64,000 nucleotides of DNA, from positions 2,430,069-2,494,068 of the forward strand of contig LS998015.1 of assembly GCA_900498245.1 (NCBI GenBank). The letters run 5' to 3'. The stretch comes from Candidatus Zixiibacteriota bacterium (GTDB lineage: Bacteria; Zixibacteria; MSB-5A5; GN15; PGXB01). Position numbers and translations under genes: made by a program. A model generated the notes under the pieces. The model was not told the DNA's origin and searched no databases. It saw nothing but the letters and a program-made list of their open reading frames with translations. Below, piece after piece: positions 34,469-42,859 of this stretch (positions within the stretch are counted from its first letter, which is position 1; each line of letters starts with the position of its first letter).

Positions 34469-34500
34469 TAAAAAAAAGACAGGCCCTGGTGGCCTGTCTT
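34469..34500 (-). terminator. Strong rho-independent terminator after the M14 peptidase gene
   Basis: Minus-strand arms AAGACAGGCC and GGCCTGTCTT with a 5-nt loop, followed by a run of eight T. Confidence 0.9.
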
Positions 34501-34521
34501 CAAAAACCTTCGGATGGAAAA

Positions 34522-36696
34522 TTAGGGGCAATTGGGGGCCGGTCCGCCCTTATACAAGAAGTTTATAAGATACGAGACATCGAGAATATTTACCCCGCCG
34601 GAATTATTAACATCCGTCACCGATAAAGGACTCGGGGCCGGACCTCCGCGATACAAATAGTTTATCACAAAGGATACATCAAGAATATTGACCGATTCAT
34701 TGCCATTGGCATCGCCGCAAACAACTGATGATTTCGCGTAGACCTTTTGAATCTCCGAATATCTTCCCCACTGATTTTCGGCGTCCTGGCCGCGAACTTT
34801 GTAGTAATAATTCCCCTCGGCCCGGCCGGTAATATGGTAGGTCGTATCAGTGATGTTCGACGAAAGAACATTTTCCGTCCCGAAAATTTCCACCGGATAA
34901 AAATCATCGACATAAATCCCGTCGTAAAAAACATAGCCGTCGGTAATATAAGAAATTCGGAAATAGAGGTTCTGACCGACAAACGGCGAAAGATCAAATA
35001 GTCCTGGCACCCACCCGCCGGAATTGCCGGTTATTCCGTTACCCTTATTGTTTCCATTGGGATTGGTGGTGGTGGTAATATTTCCGGGAATGGCTGTGAA
35101 ATTAATCCCATCCGTGGAAATTTCAACATAGGCATAATCATAATCGGCTTCCATGTTATAGTAGGTCCAGAATTTGAGGGAATCGCCGGTCGTGACCGGA
35201 TGAGGATTGGCGGTCGTTATCGCATGAAAAATATTGTTTTGCGATCCCGAGTAAAAGGAGGATGGCGCCGAGTGATACTGCGAAGTGGAAATGGAAAATT
35301 GATTATTGCCCAGGTTATCCAAACTGGCAGCCGGGTCCGTTATGGTCTGCCGGTTCTGCAATTCGACCAGCTCATAATTGATGGCCGGATTGAGCGTGTC
35401 CGTGTCGAACCGCCAGGCAATATCGTATGAAGCGGCCTCCACGGTATCGGACGCCACTATAACCGGCTGGCCCGGGGCGCGAAGCTTATATTCCTGCCCC
35501 ACAATACGCGTGAAGAAAAGGTTGGGCTGCAGATTCTCGGAAACCAGCGTGCTGATACGATTGGTCGCCGGCCAGAAACCGTCGCTTTCCGAACCGACTT
35601 CCAGAGTAAGAGCATAGGTTTTTCTTTTAAGATTCTGTTCACCATATCCCCAGTCATCGGTATCGCCGTTAGTCACATACAGCCCCCAAGCTACGGTCGG
35701 AGTGAATCCGTTAAAAGCGGCCGCCGAATCCCCCATTTCCTGGAAAATATCATCATCGGGGCTGTAAATGCGATCATAACCCCACGGCCAGAGTATCAAA
35801 TTAGAATAGGAATGATATGATATTGTCATCGAGAAATCATGATCTAAAATGAAATCGCGAAGATGCTGGGTTTCCGGTTCCGAAAACGGACCGCTTCCGC
35901 GATAGGTCTCATTACTTCCGACCGGGGACGAGCCGGCATTATCATATCCCCACTCATATCCGAAATTTCGATTCAGATCGACTCCATAACTGCCATCGCC
36001 GTTATTCCGCCGATTCTTGCGCCACATCCCTCCGCCATTCGGGGAATTGGTCTCATTATAAATATAGCCGTCAGGATTAGTGAGCGGAATAAACCAGATC
36101 TCGCGGTTGTTCACAAGATATGTAACCTCCGAATCAGCTCCATAATTTGAGGTCAGATAACTCATGTAACTGAGTAAAATCTCAGGCGTGATGACCTCGC
36201 GGGAATGGATGCAGGCAAAAAATAGAATTCGCGGCTGATTTTCGTCGACATTAGGATTGTCGGAGATTTTGACTGCCCACATCGGCCGGCCTTGGAGCGT
36301 GTTTCCGATGTTCACTTTGGCCGAAACAATATTAGGGTATTCGGCGATCAAAGAATCGACCTTGGCGTAGATTTCGGCCGAAGTCTTGTAGGCCCCCATT
36401 GTCAGGGCCTTTCCGGCACGCAACAATCTGTCACGGTAGAAATTCTCCATATCGGGGATAATTACATCGGTCCGAAAACCCAGTGTGGTCAGGGAATCCA
36501 ATTGACTTTGATTAGCCGCGATATCGACGTAATTGTCGGACATCCAGATTTCGTCAAAATTGAGCGACTGTAATTGATTCCACTGTGCTCGGGAATCAGG
36601 ATAAATTCGCACTTGAATATAAGGCGACGCCATTAAAAGCGGACCACCCAAAAGCAAAAAGATAATACTGTAAATGAATAACTTAGCGAAACTCAT
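34522..36696 (-). CDS. Secreted M14 zinc carboxypeptidase with C-terminal dockerin-like repeats
   Basis: 724 residues, start supported by TTAGGAGAG. After the signal peptide (1-24) and a propeptide-like region, the M14 domain (about 95-400) shows the zinc ligands HSREVITPE (HxxE, about 165), ISYHSYSNLILWPWGYD (third His), substrate-binding GVDLNRNFGYEW, and the catalytic Glu in TLEVGSESD (about 365). A lectin/MAM-like beta domain (about 460-600) and an FN3-like segment follow. The C-terminus (about 659-722) is a dockerin-like pair, CGDANGNESVNILDVSFVIN and DVNNSGGVNILDVSYLIN, each followed by LYRGGPAP or LYKGGPAP. Role: extracellular removal of C-terminal residues, perhaps docked to a cohesin-like partner. 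Confidence 0.93.
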   Translation of the reverse strand: MSFAKLFIYSIIFLLLGGPLLMASPYIQVRIYPDSRAQWNQLQSLNFDEIWMSDNYVDIAANQSQLDSLTTLGFRTDVIIPDMENFYRDRLLRAGKALTMGAYKTSAEIYAKVDSLIAEYPNIVSAKVNIGNTLQGRPMWAVKISDNPNVDENQPRILFFACIHSREVITPEILLSYMSYLTSNYGADSEVTYLVNNREIWFIPLTNPDGYIYNETNSPNGGGMWRKNRRNNGDGSYGVDLNRNFGYEWGYDNAGSSPVGSNETYRGSGPFSEPETQHLRDFILDHDFSMTISYHSYSNLILWPWGYDRIYSPDDDIFQEMGDSAAAFNGFTPTVAWGLYVTNGDTDDWGYGEQNLKRKTYALTLEVGSESDGFWPATNRISTLVSENLQPNLFFTRIVGQEYKLRAPGQPVIVASDTVEAASYDIAWRFDTDTLNPAINYELVELQNRQTITDPAASLDNLGNNQFSISTSQYHSAPSSFYSGSQNNIFHAITTANPHPVTTGDSLKFWTYYNMEADYDYAYVEISTDGINFTAIPGNITTTTNPNGNNKGNGITGNSGGWVPGLFDLSPFVGQNLYFRISYITDGYVFYDGIYVDDFYPVEIFGTENVLSSNITDTTYHITGRAEGNYYYKVRGQDAENQWGRYSEIQKVYAKSSVVCGDANGNESVNILDVSFVINYLYRGGPAPSPLSVTDVNNSGGVNILDVSYLINFLYKGGPAPNCP

Positions 36697-36810
36697 GTTG
36701 CTCTCCTAAACGGGCAGGTAACTCTTATCTCAATATATATGGCCCGGCCCTATTTCCAAGGGAAATCTGGACGATTTTGTATCAATGCGTATGCGCCAAA
36801 ATTAAAAGAT

Positions 36811-36839
36811 TTGACAGAAATGATATCAAAACTTAATTT
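36811..36839 (+). promoter_or_regulatory. Sigma-70-like promoter for the small beta-barrel gene
   Basis: TTGACA at 36811-36816 and TAATTT at 36834-36839, exact 17-nt spacer, about 45 nt before the GTG start at 36884. Confidence 0.6.
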
Positions 36840-36883
36840 GAGCCCGATTAATACCATACTCGATTTTGCTGTAGGAGGTAATC

Positions 36884-37441
36884 GTGAAGCGTCTTTTATT
36901 CGTTCCTATTCTACTACTATTTATTTCTGCTCAGGGCCAGGATCTCCAGCAAAAGGCCGTTGGGATCTGGATGGGCGGCATGACCGGGGGCATAAAGATT
37001 TCCGATACATCATTGAGCGTCGAAAACGCGGCCGGGTGGGAAGCGGGCGGCGGTGTCGGGATAAGAATACCGGTCAAATTTTATAATCTTTCGATTGACA
37101 TTAAAGGGCTGTTTTCCGGGAAAAGCAGTTTTCGTTATTGTGGAGAGCTCAACTTTGTTCGCATGATCCGGCCAAAGATATATGCCTATGCCGGGCCGAA
37201 TATCACATTCTGGAAACTCCAGTTCGGCCCTGATACTAAAGGCGGCCCCGGATTTCAACTCGGAGCAGGATACAAAGTCGGCGGCGATGAAAATTCTTCC
37301 CTGTTGGCTGAAGCCGGTTTTAAATATATGGCGGGAAAGATCAAATTAAATGACCCCGCCTTGGGAAGTACCAATGAAGTCGGGATGCATAGCAGCACCA
37401 TATTTTTCAGAGTCGGTTTTCTCTTTCATTCCACCAAGTAA
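36884..37441 (+). CDS. Small predicted outer-membrane beta-barrel protein
   Basis: 185 residues from a GTG at 36884 with a near-perfect AGGAGGT four bases upstream. A signal peptide (1-18) is followed by alternating hydrophobic strands (GGGVGIRIPVKFYNLSIDIK, KIYAYAGPNITFWKLQFG, FQLGAGYKVGG, SLLAEAGFKYMAG) ending in FFRVGFLFHS. This is the pattern of an eight-stranded OmpA/OmpX-like barrel. The function is unknown. It has its own promoter and terminator. Confidence 0.75.
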   Translation: MKRLLFVPILLLFISAQGQDLQQKAVGIWMGGMTGGIKISDTSLSVENAAGWEAGGGVGIRIPVKFYNLSIDIKGLFSGKSSFRYCGELNFVRMIRPKIYAYAGPNITFWKLQFGPDTKGGPGFQLGAGYKVGGDENSSLLAEAGFKYMAGKIKLNDPALGSTNEVGMHSSTIFFRVGFLFHSTK

Positions 37442-37465
37442 ATTGGCTGATGCCCGATAAAAATC

Positions 37466-37500
37466 GGCCCTTTGAATCAACCATTCAAAGGGCCATTTCT
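37466..37500. terminator. Terminator between the beta-barrel gene and tRNA-Leu
   Basis: Arms GGCCCTTTGAA and TTCAAAGGGCC with a 7-nt loop, then ATTTCTT on the plus strand. The stem is symmetric, so it may also end minus-strand transcripts from the tRNA-Leu side. Confidence 0.75.
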
Positions 37501-37502
37501 TA

Positions 37503-37584
37503 TGCGGAAGGCGGGATTTGAACCCGCACGCCGTGAAGCGCCACCCCCTCAAGATGGTGCGTCTGCCAATTCCGCCACTTCCGC
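37503..37584 (-). tRNA. tRNA-Leu (anticodon GAG)
   Basis: An 82-nt class II tRNA: acceptor GCGGAAG/CTTCCGC, anticodon stem CCATC/GGTGG with loop TTGAGGG, a long variable arm and T-arm GGGTTCAAATCCC. CCA is not encoded. It follows secG by 11 nt and is probably co-transcribed with it. Confidence 0.95.
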
Positions 37585-37595
37585 AAGAATTGTAT

Positions 37596-38003
37596 TTACT
37601 TGCCGTCGCCCGCCGGGGGTTGCGTTTGTGTTGGCGCCGCTTGATCGTTCGGCGATTGCTGCCCGCCGGTAGTCGGGGACGCCTGTTGCTGCTGAGCCTG
37701 ACGTTCCATCTCCTTGGCCGCTTCGCGGGTCACAACTGATTCGGTCCCGCTGACCTGACGTCCCGCTCTGTGACCGGACATATATGCCAGGACACCGCAG
37801 TTTATCATAAATATCACGGCCAAAACGGTGGTTGCTTTGGACAGGAATGAAGCCGCACCGCGGCCGCCGAAAACGGCTCCGGTCAAACCGCCGCCGCCGC
37901 CAAAAGCGCCGGCCAGGCCTTCACCCTTGGCCGATTGCATCAGCACCACAATCACCAGGAGAATACATACCAGCGTATGAAATACCACCACTAATGTGAA
38001 CAA
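37596..38003 (-). CDS. secG: Preprotein translocase subunit SecG
   Basis: 135 residues. Two membrane segments (about 3-22 and 54-72) flank the conserved cytoplasmic loop VLMQSAKGEGLAGAFGGGGG and the phenylalanine/serine motif GAASFLSKATT. SecG assists SecYEG export. A Q/P-rich C-terminal tail of about 50 residues (AQQQQASPTTGGQQSPND) makes it longer than E. coli SecG. It lies directly downstream of tpiA, a common arrangement. Confidence 0.93.
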   Translation of the reverse strand: MFTLVVVFHTLVCILLVIVVLMQSAKGEGLAGAFGGGGGLTGAVFGGRGAASFLSKATTVLAVIFMINCGVLAYMSGHRAGRQVSGTESVVTREAAKEMERQAQQQQASPTTGGQQSPNDQAAPTQTQPPAGDGK

Positions 38004-38026
38004 TTTCTATTCCTCCTAATATCTTC

Positions 38027-38782
38027 CTACTTCGCAGACGATTTGATAATCGCCATAAATTGATCAATCTTCAAACTCGCCCCGCCTACCAGGGCGCCGT
38101 CAATATCATCTTTATTTAAAAGCCCTGCGGCGTTCTCGGCATTCACGGATCCGCCATACAGTATTGAAATCGAATCTGCCGCCGTTCCGAACCTGCCGTG
38201 CAGCCTTCTTCTTATAAAAGAATGAACCTCCTGAGCCATTTCGGGTGTCGCCGTCTTCCCGGTCCCGATCGCCCAGACCGGCTCATAGGCAATGACGGTT
38301 TTCTTTATATCCTCTTCGCTCAAATCCGCCAGGGACTCGTCAATCTGTTTCTCAATGACTTTCTCGGTCAGATTCTTCTCTCTATCGGTCAATTTCTCGC
38401 CGACACAAACTATCGGTATTAAACCGGCTCTCACGGCCAGCTTGACCTTTTCATTCACAATTTTATCTGTCTCGGCAAAGTATTCTCTTCGTTCCGAGTG
38501 GCCCAAAATAACATAGGCGACCCCGATTGTCAATAACATAGATGGCGCGATTTCCCCGGTATACGCCCCGGACTCTTTGAAATACATATTCTGAGCCCCC
38601 AGAAAAATGGGGCTTCCCTTAAGAGTCTTGGCGACTTCACTCAGTGCTGTAAAAGGGGGGCATATGACAACCCGCGGCCGATCCGTTTCCCCCACCCCGG
38701 CAATCAATCCGCGCGTCAATTCCGCGGCCTCGGGGGTCGTCTTGTTCATTTTCCAATTTCCCGCAATAATCTTAAGGCGCAT
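38027..38782 (-). CDS. tpiA: Triosephosphate isomerase
   Basis: 251 residues. All active-site motifs are visible: AGNWKMNKT (Lys about 12), LGHSERREYF (His about 97), AYEPVWAIGTGKTATP (Glu about 167) and the phosphate-binding ILYGGSVNAENA with GALVGGASL near the end. It interconverts glyceraldehyde 3-phosphate and dihydroxyacetone phosphate. It is 3 nt from the pgk stop, within the gap-pgk-tpiA-secG run. Confidence 0.97.
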   Translation of the reverse strand: MRLKIIAGNWKMNKTTPEAAELTRGLIAGVGETDRPRVVICPPFTALSEVAKTLKGSPIFLGAQNMYFKESGAYTGEIAPSMLLTIGVAYVILGHSERREYFAETDKIVNEKVKLAVRAGLIPIVCVGEKLTDREKNLTEKVIEKQIDESLADLSEEDIKKTVIAYEPVWAIGTGKTATPEMAQEVHSFIRRRLHGRFGTAADSISILYGGSVNAENAAGLLNKDDIDGALVGGASLKIDQFMAIIKSSAK

Positions 38783-38785
38783 AAT

Positions 38786-39994
38786 CTAGACCTTCACTCC
38801 CGCATCGGAAAGCGCCGCCACACCGGGGAGAATCTTTCCCTCGAGAAATTCCAGCGAGGCCCCTCCTCCGGTTGAAATATGAGTCAATTTGTCATCCAAA
38901 CCCCGTTCCGAAACTGCCGCCGCCGAATCTCCGCCGCCGACAATTGTCACCGCCCCCTTGGCGGTAATCTGCGCCAGCATATCGGCAATATCATAGGTCC
39001 CGCGGGCGAATTTTTCGATTTCAAATACTCCCATCGGGCCGTTCCAGACGACCGTCTTGGCTCGCTCCAATTCCGCACCGAACAATTTGACCGTCTCCGG
39101 TCCGATATCGAGTCCTTTCATATCGGATGGGATATTGTCGATCGAAACCACTTTAGAAGGCGCATTATCAAGGGCCTCAGCCGCTACCACGCAATCGACC
39201 GGAAGCATCATTTTCAGGCCCCTTACTTTTGCTTTGCTCAACAACTCGCGGGCCAAATCCACTTTATCTTCCTCGAGAAGCGATGTTCCGATATTCTTCC
39301 CCATCGCCTTATAGAAGGTGAAAATCATTCCGCCGCCGATCAGAATGGCATCGACTTTGTCAAAAAGATTCTGGATAACATCTATCTTGCCGGATATCTT
39401 GGCCCCGCCAAGAATCGCGACAAACGGCTTTTTTGGTTCGGACAGCGCTCCCCCAAGATATTTCAGTTCCTTCTCCATAAGATACCCGGCGGCACAAATC
39501 CTTATAAACTTGGCTACGCCCTCAGTGGAAGCATGGGCGCGGTGCGCCGAGCCAAATGCATCATTGACATAAATGTCCGCCAGTCCGGCTAGTTTTCTTG
39601 CGAATTCCGGATCATTCTTTTCTTCCTCACTATGGTAGCGAAGATTTTCCAGAAGAATGACCTCGCCATCTTTTAGGGAATTGACCAACCTTTCTACTTC
39701 ATCGCCGATACAATCAGGCGCCATTTTGACGTCTTTTTTCAGAAGTTCCGAAAGGCGGATGGCCGCCGGTCTCAAGGACATTTCTGGAACAGGCTTCCCT
39801 TTGGGGCGGCCAAAATGGCTGCATAAAATGACCCGGCCGCCATCGCCCATTATCTTCTTTATGGTGGGAAGCGATTCCACGATGCGCCGATCATCCGTAA
39901 TATGCAATGACTTATCCAGGGGGACATTAAAATCTACCCGCACCAGGGTCCTTTTCCCTTTAAAATTTATCCGTGCAATTGATAGTTTATTCAT
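38786..39994 (-). CDS. pgk: Phosphoglycerate kinase
   Basis: 402 residues from ATG 39994 (GAGGT upstream); a 32-codon extension to 40090 would run back over the terminator into the gap 3' end and is rejected. Signatures: [10 protein letters not shown] (about 18-27), [12 protein letters not shown] (about 55-66), [44 protein letters not shown] and the C-terminal ATP loop [10 protein letters not shown]. It makes ATP from 1,3-bisphosphoglycerate. A hairpin with T-run lies just upstream, so much of its expression may be attenuated or independent of gap. Confidence 0.97.
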   Translation of the reverse strand: MNKLSIARINFKGKRTLVRVDFNVPLDKSLHITDDRRIVESLPTIKKIMGDGGRVILCSHFGRPKGKPVPEMSLRPAAIRLSELLKKDVKMAPDCIGDEVERLVNSLKDGEVILLENLRYHSEEEKNDPEFARKLAGLADIYVNDAFGSAHRAHASTEGVAKFIRICAAGYLMEKELKYLGGALSEPKKPFVAILGGAKISGKIDVIQNLFDKVDAILIGGGMIFTFYKAMGKNIGTSLLEEDKVDLARELLSKAKVRGLKMMLPVDCVVAAEALDNAPSKVVSIDNIPSDMKGLDIGPETVKLFGAELERAKTVVWNGPMGVFEIEKFARGTYDIADMLAQITAKGAVTIVGGGDSAAAVSERGLDDKLTHISTGGGASLEFLEGKILPGVAALSDAGVKV

Positions 39995-40006
39995 ATGTAC
40001 CTCATT

Positions 40007-40030
40007 TAAAAAAACCCGCCGGCGGGCGGG
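40007..40030 (-). terminator. Intercistronic terminator/attenuator between gap and pgk
   Basis: On the minus strand CCCGCC and GGCGGG form a stem with a 4-nt loop, followed directly by TTTTTTT, 12 nt past the gap stop and 12 nt before the pgk start. It probably lowers read-through into pgk. Confidence 0.7.
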
Positions 40031-40041
40031 CTTTGATACCG

Positions 40042-41034
40042 TTAAATCATCTTCTCCAGCATCTCCACCATGCGGCAGGAGAAACCCCATTCGTTATCAT
40101 ACCACGAGAAGACCTTGGCCATGTTTCCTTTAACCATAGTGAGTTCGGCGTCAAATATTGAGCTGTGGGTATTGCCGATAATGTCTACCGATACCACCGG
40201 CTCCGTGCAGTATTCAAGAATACCCTTTAAAGAGCCCTCCGCGGCCTTTTTCATAGCGGTATTGATCTCCTCTTTGGTCGTTTCTTTCCCCAGAACAACG
40301 GCCAGGTCGACCAGCGAGGCATCGGGCGTGGGGACGCGGATTGCGACGCCATCCATTTTCCCCTTCATGGCGGGAATGACTTCGGAAATTGCCTTGGCGG
40401 CGCCGGTCGAAGTGGGAATCATGGAAAGAGCCGCCGCCCGGGCCCGCCGCAGATCCTTATGCGGCAGGTCCAGAATTTTCTGGTCGTTGGTATAGGAATG
40501 GATGGTCGTCATGAAACCGCGTTCGATCCCGAAATTATCGAGAAGAACCTTGACCACCGGGGCGAGGCCGTTGGTGGTGCAACTGCCGATAGAAATAACA
40601 TCATGCTTGCTCTTGTCGTATTCTTTATCATTGACGCCGATAACGAATGTCCCGTCATGCCCTTTGGCCGGGGCCGAAATAAGGACCTTCTTGGCGCCGG
40701 CGGTAATATGCTTGGAGGCATCCGCCTTGTCCTTCATAATTCCGGTCGATTCCACCACCACCTGCACCCCCAATTCCTTCCAGGGGAGTTTGGAGGCGTC
40801 CCTTTCCGCCGTGACCTTGATCTTCTTGCCATCGACAATCAGGAATCCGTTGTCATAGCTGATCGCCCCCGGATATTTGCCGTGGATGGAGTCGTATTTA
40901 AGAAGATGCGCCAGGGTAGGGGCATCGGTGATATCATTAATGCCGACAATATCAAGATTTGATTTCCGGGCCGCCTTGAATACCAGCCGCCCGATCCGTC
41001 CGAATCCATTTATACCGACCTTAACAGCCATCAT
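40042..41034 (-). CDS. gap: Glyceraldehyde-3-phosphate dehydrogenase, type I
   Basis: 330 residues with GGAGG upstream of two consecutive ATGs. NAD-binding [12 protein letters not shown] (about 8-19), [18 protein letters not shown], catalytic Cys in [12 protein letters not shown] (about 149), [20 protein letters not shown], and [16 protein letters not shown] near the end. The active-site loop has Gly after SCTTN where most enzymes have Cys; the nucleophile itself is kept. Glycolytic or gluconeogenic direction cannot be told. It is the third gene after the promoter at 42801-42829. Confidence 0.97.
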   Translation of the reverse strand: MMAVKVGINGFGRIGRLVFKAARKSNLDIVGINDITDAPTLAHLLKYDSIHGKYPGAISYDNGFLIVDGKKIKVTAERDASKLPWKELGVQVVVESTGIMKDKADASKHITAGAKKVLISAPAKGHDGTFVIGVNDKEYDKSKHDVISIGSCTTNGLAPVVKVLLDNFGIERGFMTTIHSYTNDQKILDLPHKDLRRARAAALSMIPTSTGAAKAISEVIPAMKGKMDGVAIRVPTPDASLVDLAVVLGKETTKEEINTAMKKAAEGSLKGILEYCTEPVVSVDIIGNTHSSIFDAELTMVKGNMAKVFSWYDNEWGFSCRMVEMLEKMI

Positions 41035-41056
41035 AAACCTCCGTGATAATTAAACG

Positions 41057-41716
41057 TCAATGTTTTTTTCCAAAAATATATCCCACTCCGAATGAAACTT
41101 GCCAGCCCGAATAATCCTTAATACCGGCGAGAGGCGAGCCGAATTTCACCGGAATATATTTCACGTTGCTTGTCAGACCGATCTGATCCGCGACCTGGAA
41201 ATCGATACCTCCGCCGACGACATAAGTGATCTTAGTGTCGCTTTGATCGACAAAGTCATATCCGTAGTAATAATCGGTCGCGGTCCGTCGGCCGAAAAAG
41301 AGACACCCTCCGGCCTGGATATAAGGATAGATCTTGCTTCCGCTGAGTCCCGCCAGAGGATAAATCTTGGCCGACAGCATAATAGGATAGAGATTGACGG
41401 TGCCGAGAAGAACATCCTGCTGAACCAGATAGTGGAAATCGCCGCGGCTGAATATGCCAATCGATAGTTCCCCGGCCAATGCCGGAACAAAACGATGCGC
41501 ATAGAAAAATTCGGCGTATATGCTGCTTTTGGAGTATTGTAATGAATCATTCAATGCACTCGAACCGCCGGTCGAGGTCCAGGCGCCGATTCTGACTCCC
41601 GCGAAATGCTTATGCCCCAAATCGGTCGGCACTATTTCAACCGCGCTCGTCCTTGCCGGTTCGAGTATCCCGCCGATAAAAACCAATGTCACCAGAATAA
41701 TAATTTTCTTAACCAA
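41057..41716 (-). CDS. Predicted outer-membrane beta-barrel protein in the glycolysis cluster
   Basis: 219 residues from a TTG at 41716 that overlaps the phosphofructokinase stop and uses GAGG inside that gene. After a signal peptide (1-25) come strand-like segments of an OmpA/porin-like barrel (FAGVRIGAWTSTGG, LAGELSIGIFSRGDFHYLV, NLYPIMLSAKIYPLA, IYPYIQAGGCLFFG) ending VSFGVGYIFGKKH. Its function and its reason for sitting between pfk and gap are unknown; the coupled start suggests co-expression. Confidence 0.78.
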   Translation of the reverse strand: MVKKIIILVTLVFIGGILEPARTSAVEIVPTDLGHKHFAGVRIGAWTSTGGSSALNDSLQYSKSSIYAEFFYAHRFVPALAGELSIGIFSRGDFHYLVQQDVLLGTVNLYPIMLSAKIYPLAGLSGSKIYPYIQAGGCLFFGRRTATDYYYGYDFVDQSDTKITYVVGGGIDFQVADQIGLTSNVKYIPVKFGSPLAGIKDYSGWQVSFGVGYIFGKKH

Positions 41717-42758
41717 AAAATACCTCGGCGGTATCGATCAATTCCTGATCAATCGTCTTTATTTTATTTATAACATTCGAAAGCGGGACCGGTTCGATTT
41801 TGGAACCGTGCAACGCCACCATATTGCCATATTCGCCGCGGCTGACAAAATCGATGGCATGCACGCCAAAACGGGTTGCCAGAACACGGTCGAACGCCGT
41901 CGGGGATCCCCCGCGCTGAATATAGCCGAGAACCACCACCCGGGCCTCATAACCGGTTTCCTTTTCAATCAGGTCGGCCAGTTTGTAGCCGACACCGCCC
42001 AGCCGGACATGCCCGAAAGCATCCAGTTTCTTGTCCTGGATTACCATCTCTTCCCTCTTCGAATCGGGGGACATTTGAATTTTGGCCCCTTCCGCAACTA
42101 CTACGATAGAGAAATCTTTGCCGCGGGCATGCCGTCTTTTGATCAATTCGCAGGCATTATTGACATAAGTCGTCTTTTCGGGAATGAGAATTATATCGGC
42201 GCCGCCGGCGATACCCGACTCGATTGCGATCCAGCCGGCGTGACGGCCCATAACTTCGACAATCATCACCCGGTTGTGGGCCTCGGCCGTCGTGTGAACC
42301 CGGTCAATCGCCTCGGTGGCAATATTAACAGCCGTGTCAAATCCAAATGTCCGGTCGGTACCAACGACATCGTTATCAATCGTTTTGGGGACGCCAATCA
42401 CATTGAAACCATCGGCCGCCAGACGGGCGGCGACACCGAGAGTATCTTCACCCCCGACCGCAATCAGCGCTTCAATATTATACTTTTTCAAATTGGCTCT
42501 GATTGTCTCCACTCCGTTCTCTACCTTGAACGGATTGGTGCGGGAGGAACGAAGAATGGTTCCGCCTCGATGCAATATTCCCGATACATCGCTTAGCGCC
42601 AGGGGGCGAATCAAGCCTTCTTTAATAAGACCTTTCCAACCTTCATAAATTCCCAAAATTTCGTAGTGGTAGACATCAAGACCTTTGCGCACAACTGCTC
42701 TTATGACCGCATTAAGTCCCGGGCAATCGCCGCCTCCGGTAAGTATTCCGACTCTCAT
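41709..42758 (-). CDS. 6-phosphofructokinase, predicted pyrophosphate-dependent
   Basis: 349 residues. PFK motifs: ILTGGGDCPGLNAVIR (about 5-20), VGGEDTLGVAARL (about 101-113), GVPKTIDNDVVGTDRTFGFD (about 122-141) and VMGRHAGWIA. The positions equal to E. coli Gly104 and Gly124 are Asp (GGEDT) and Lys (PKTIDND). This pair is the known marker of PPi-using enzymes, as in Amycolatopsis, and blocks ATP. It would thus be reversible, serving glycolysis and gluconeogenesis. It is the first gene behind a near-consensus promoter. Confidence 0.93.
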   Translation of the reverse strand: MRVGILTGGGDCPGLNAVIRAVVRKGLDVYHYEILGIYEGWKGLIKEGLIRPLALSDVSGILHRGGTILRSSRTNPFKVENGVETIRANLKKYNIEALIAVGGEDTLGVAARLAADGFNVIGVPKTIDNDVVGTDRTFGFDTAVNIATEAIDRVHTTAEAHNRVMIVEVMGRHAGWIAIESGIAGGADIILIPEKTTYVNNACELIKRRHARGKDFSIVVVAEGAKIQMSPDSKREEMVIQDKKLDAFGHVRLGGVGYKLADLIEKETGYEARVVVLGYIQRGGSPTAFDRVLATRFGVHAIDFVSRGEYGNMVALHGSKIEPVPLSNVINKIKTIDQELIDTAEVFFG

Positions 42759-42800
42759 TTTATTGCACTTCCTTAATCTTTTAGTATTAACGAGTTGTAA

Positions 42801-42829
42801 ATTATATCAAGTAATACGGATAAAGTCAA
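42801..42829 (-). promoter_or_regulatory. Near-consensus sigma-70-like promoter of the pfk-gap operon
   Basis: TTGACT (42829-42824) and a perfect TATAAT (42806-42801) on the minus strand, exact 17-nt spacer, about 40 nt before the phosphofructokinase start. Confidence 0.75.
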
Positions 42830-42859
42830 TATTCAACAGATTCCCCGCCGTAATTCAAT

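Noticed and set aside
39995-40090. N-terminal extension of phosphoglycerate kinase
   Set aside because: It crosses the terminator into the gap coding region; the ATG at 39994 has GAGGT and the family N-terminus.
41520-42596. 358-codon open frame on the plus strand
   Set aside because: Antisense to phosphofructokinase and the barrel gene, both well supported; the translation resembles no family.
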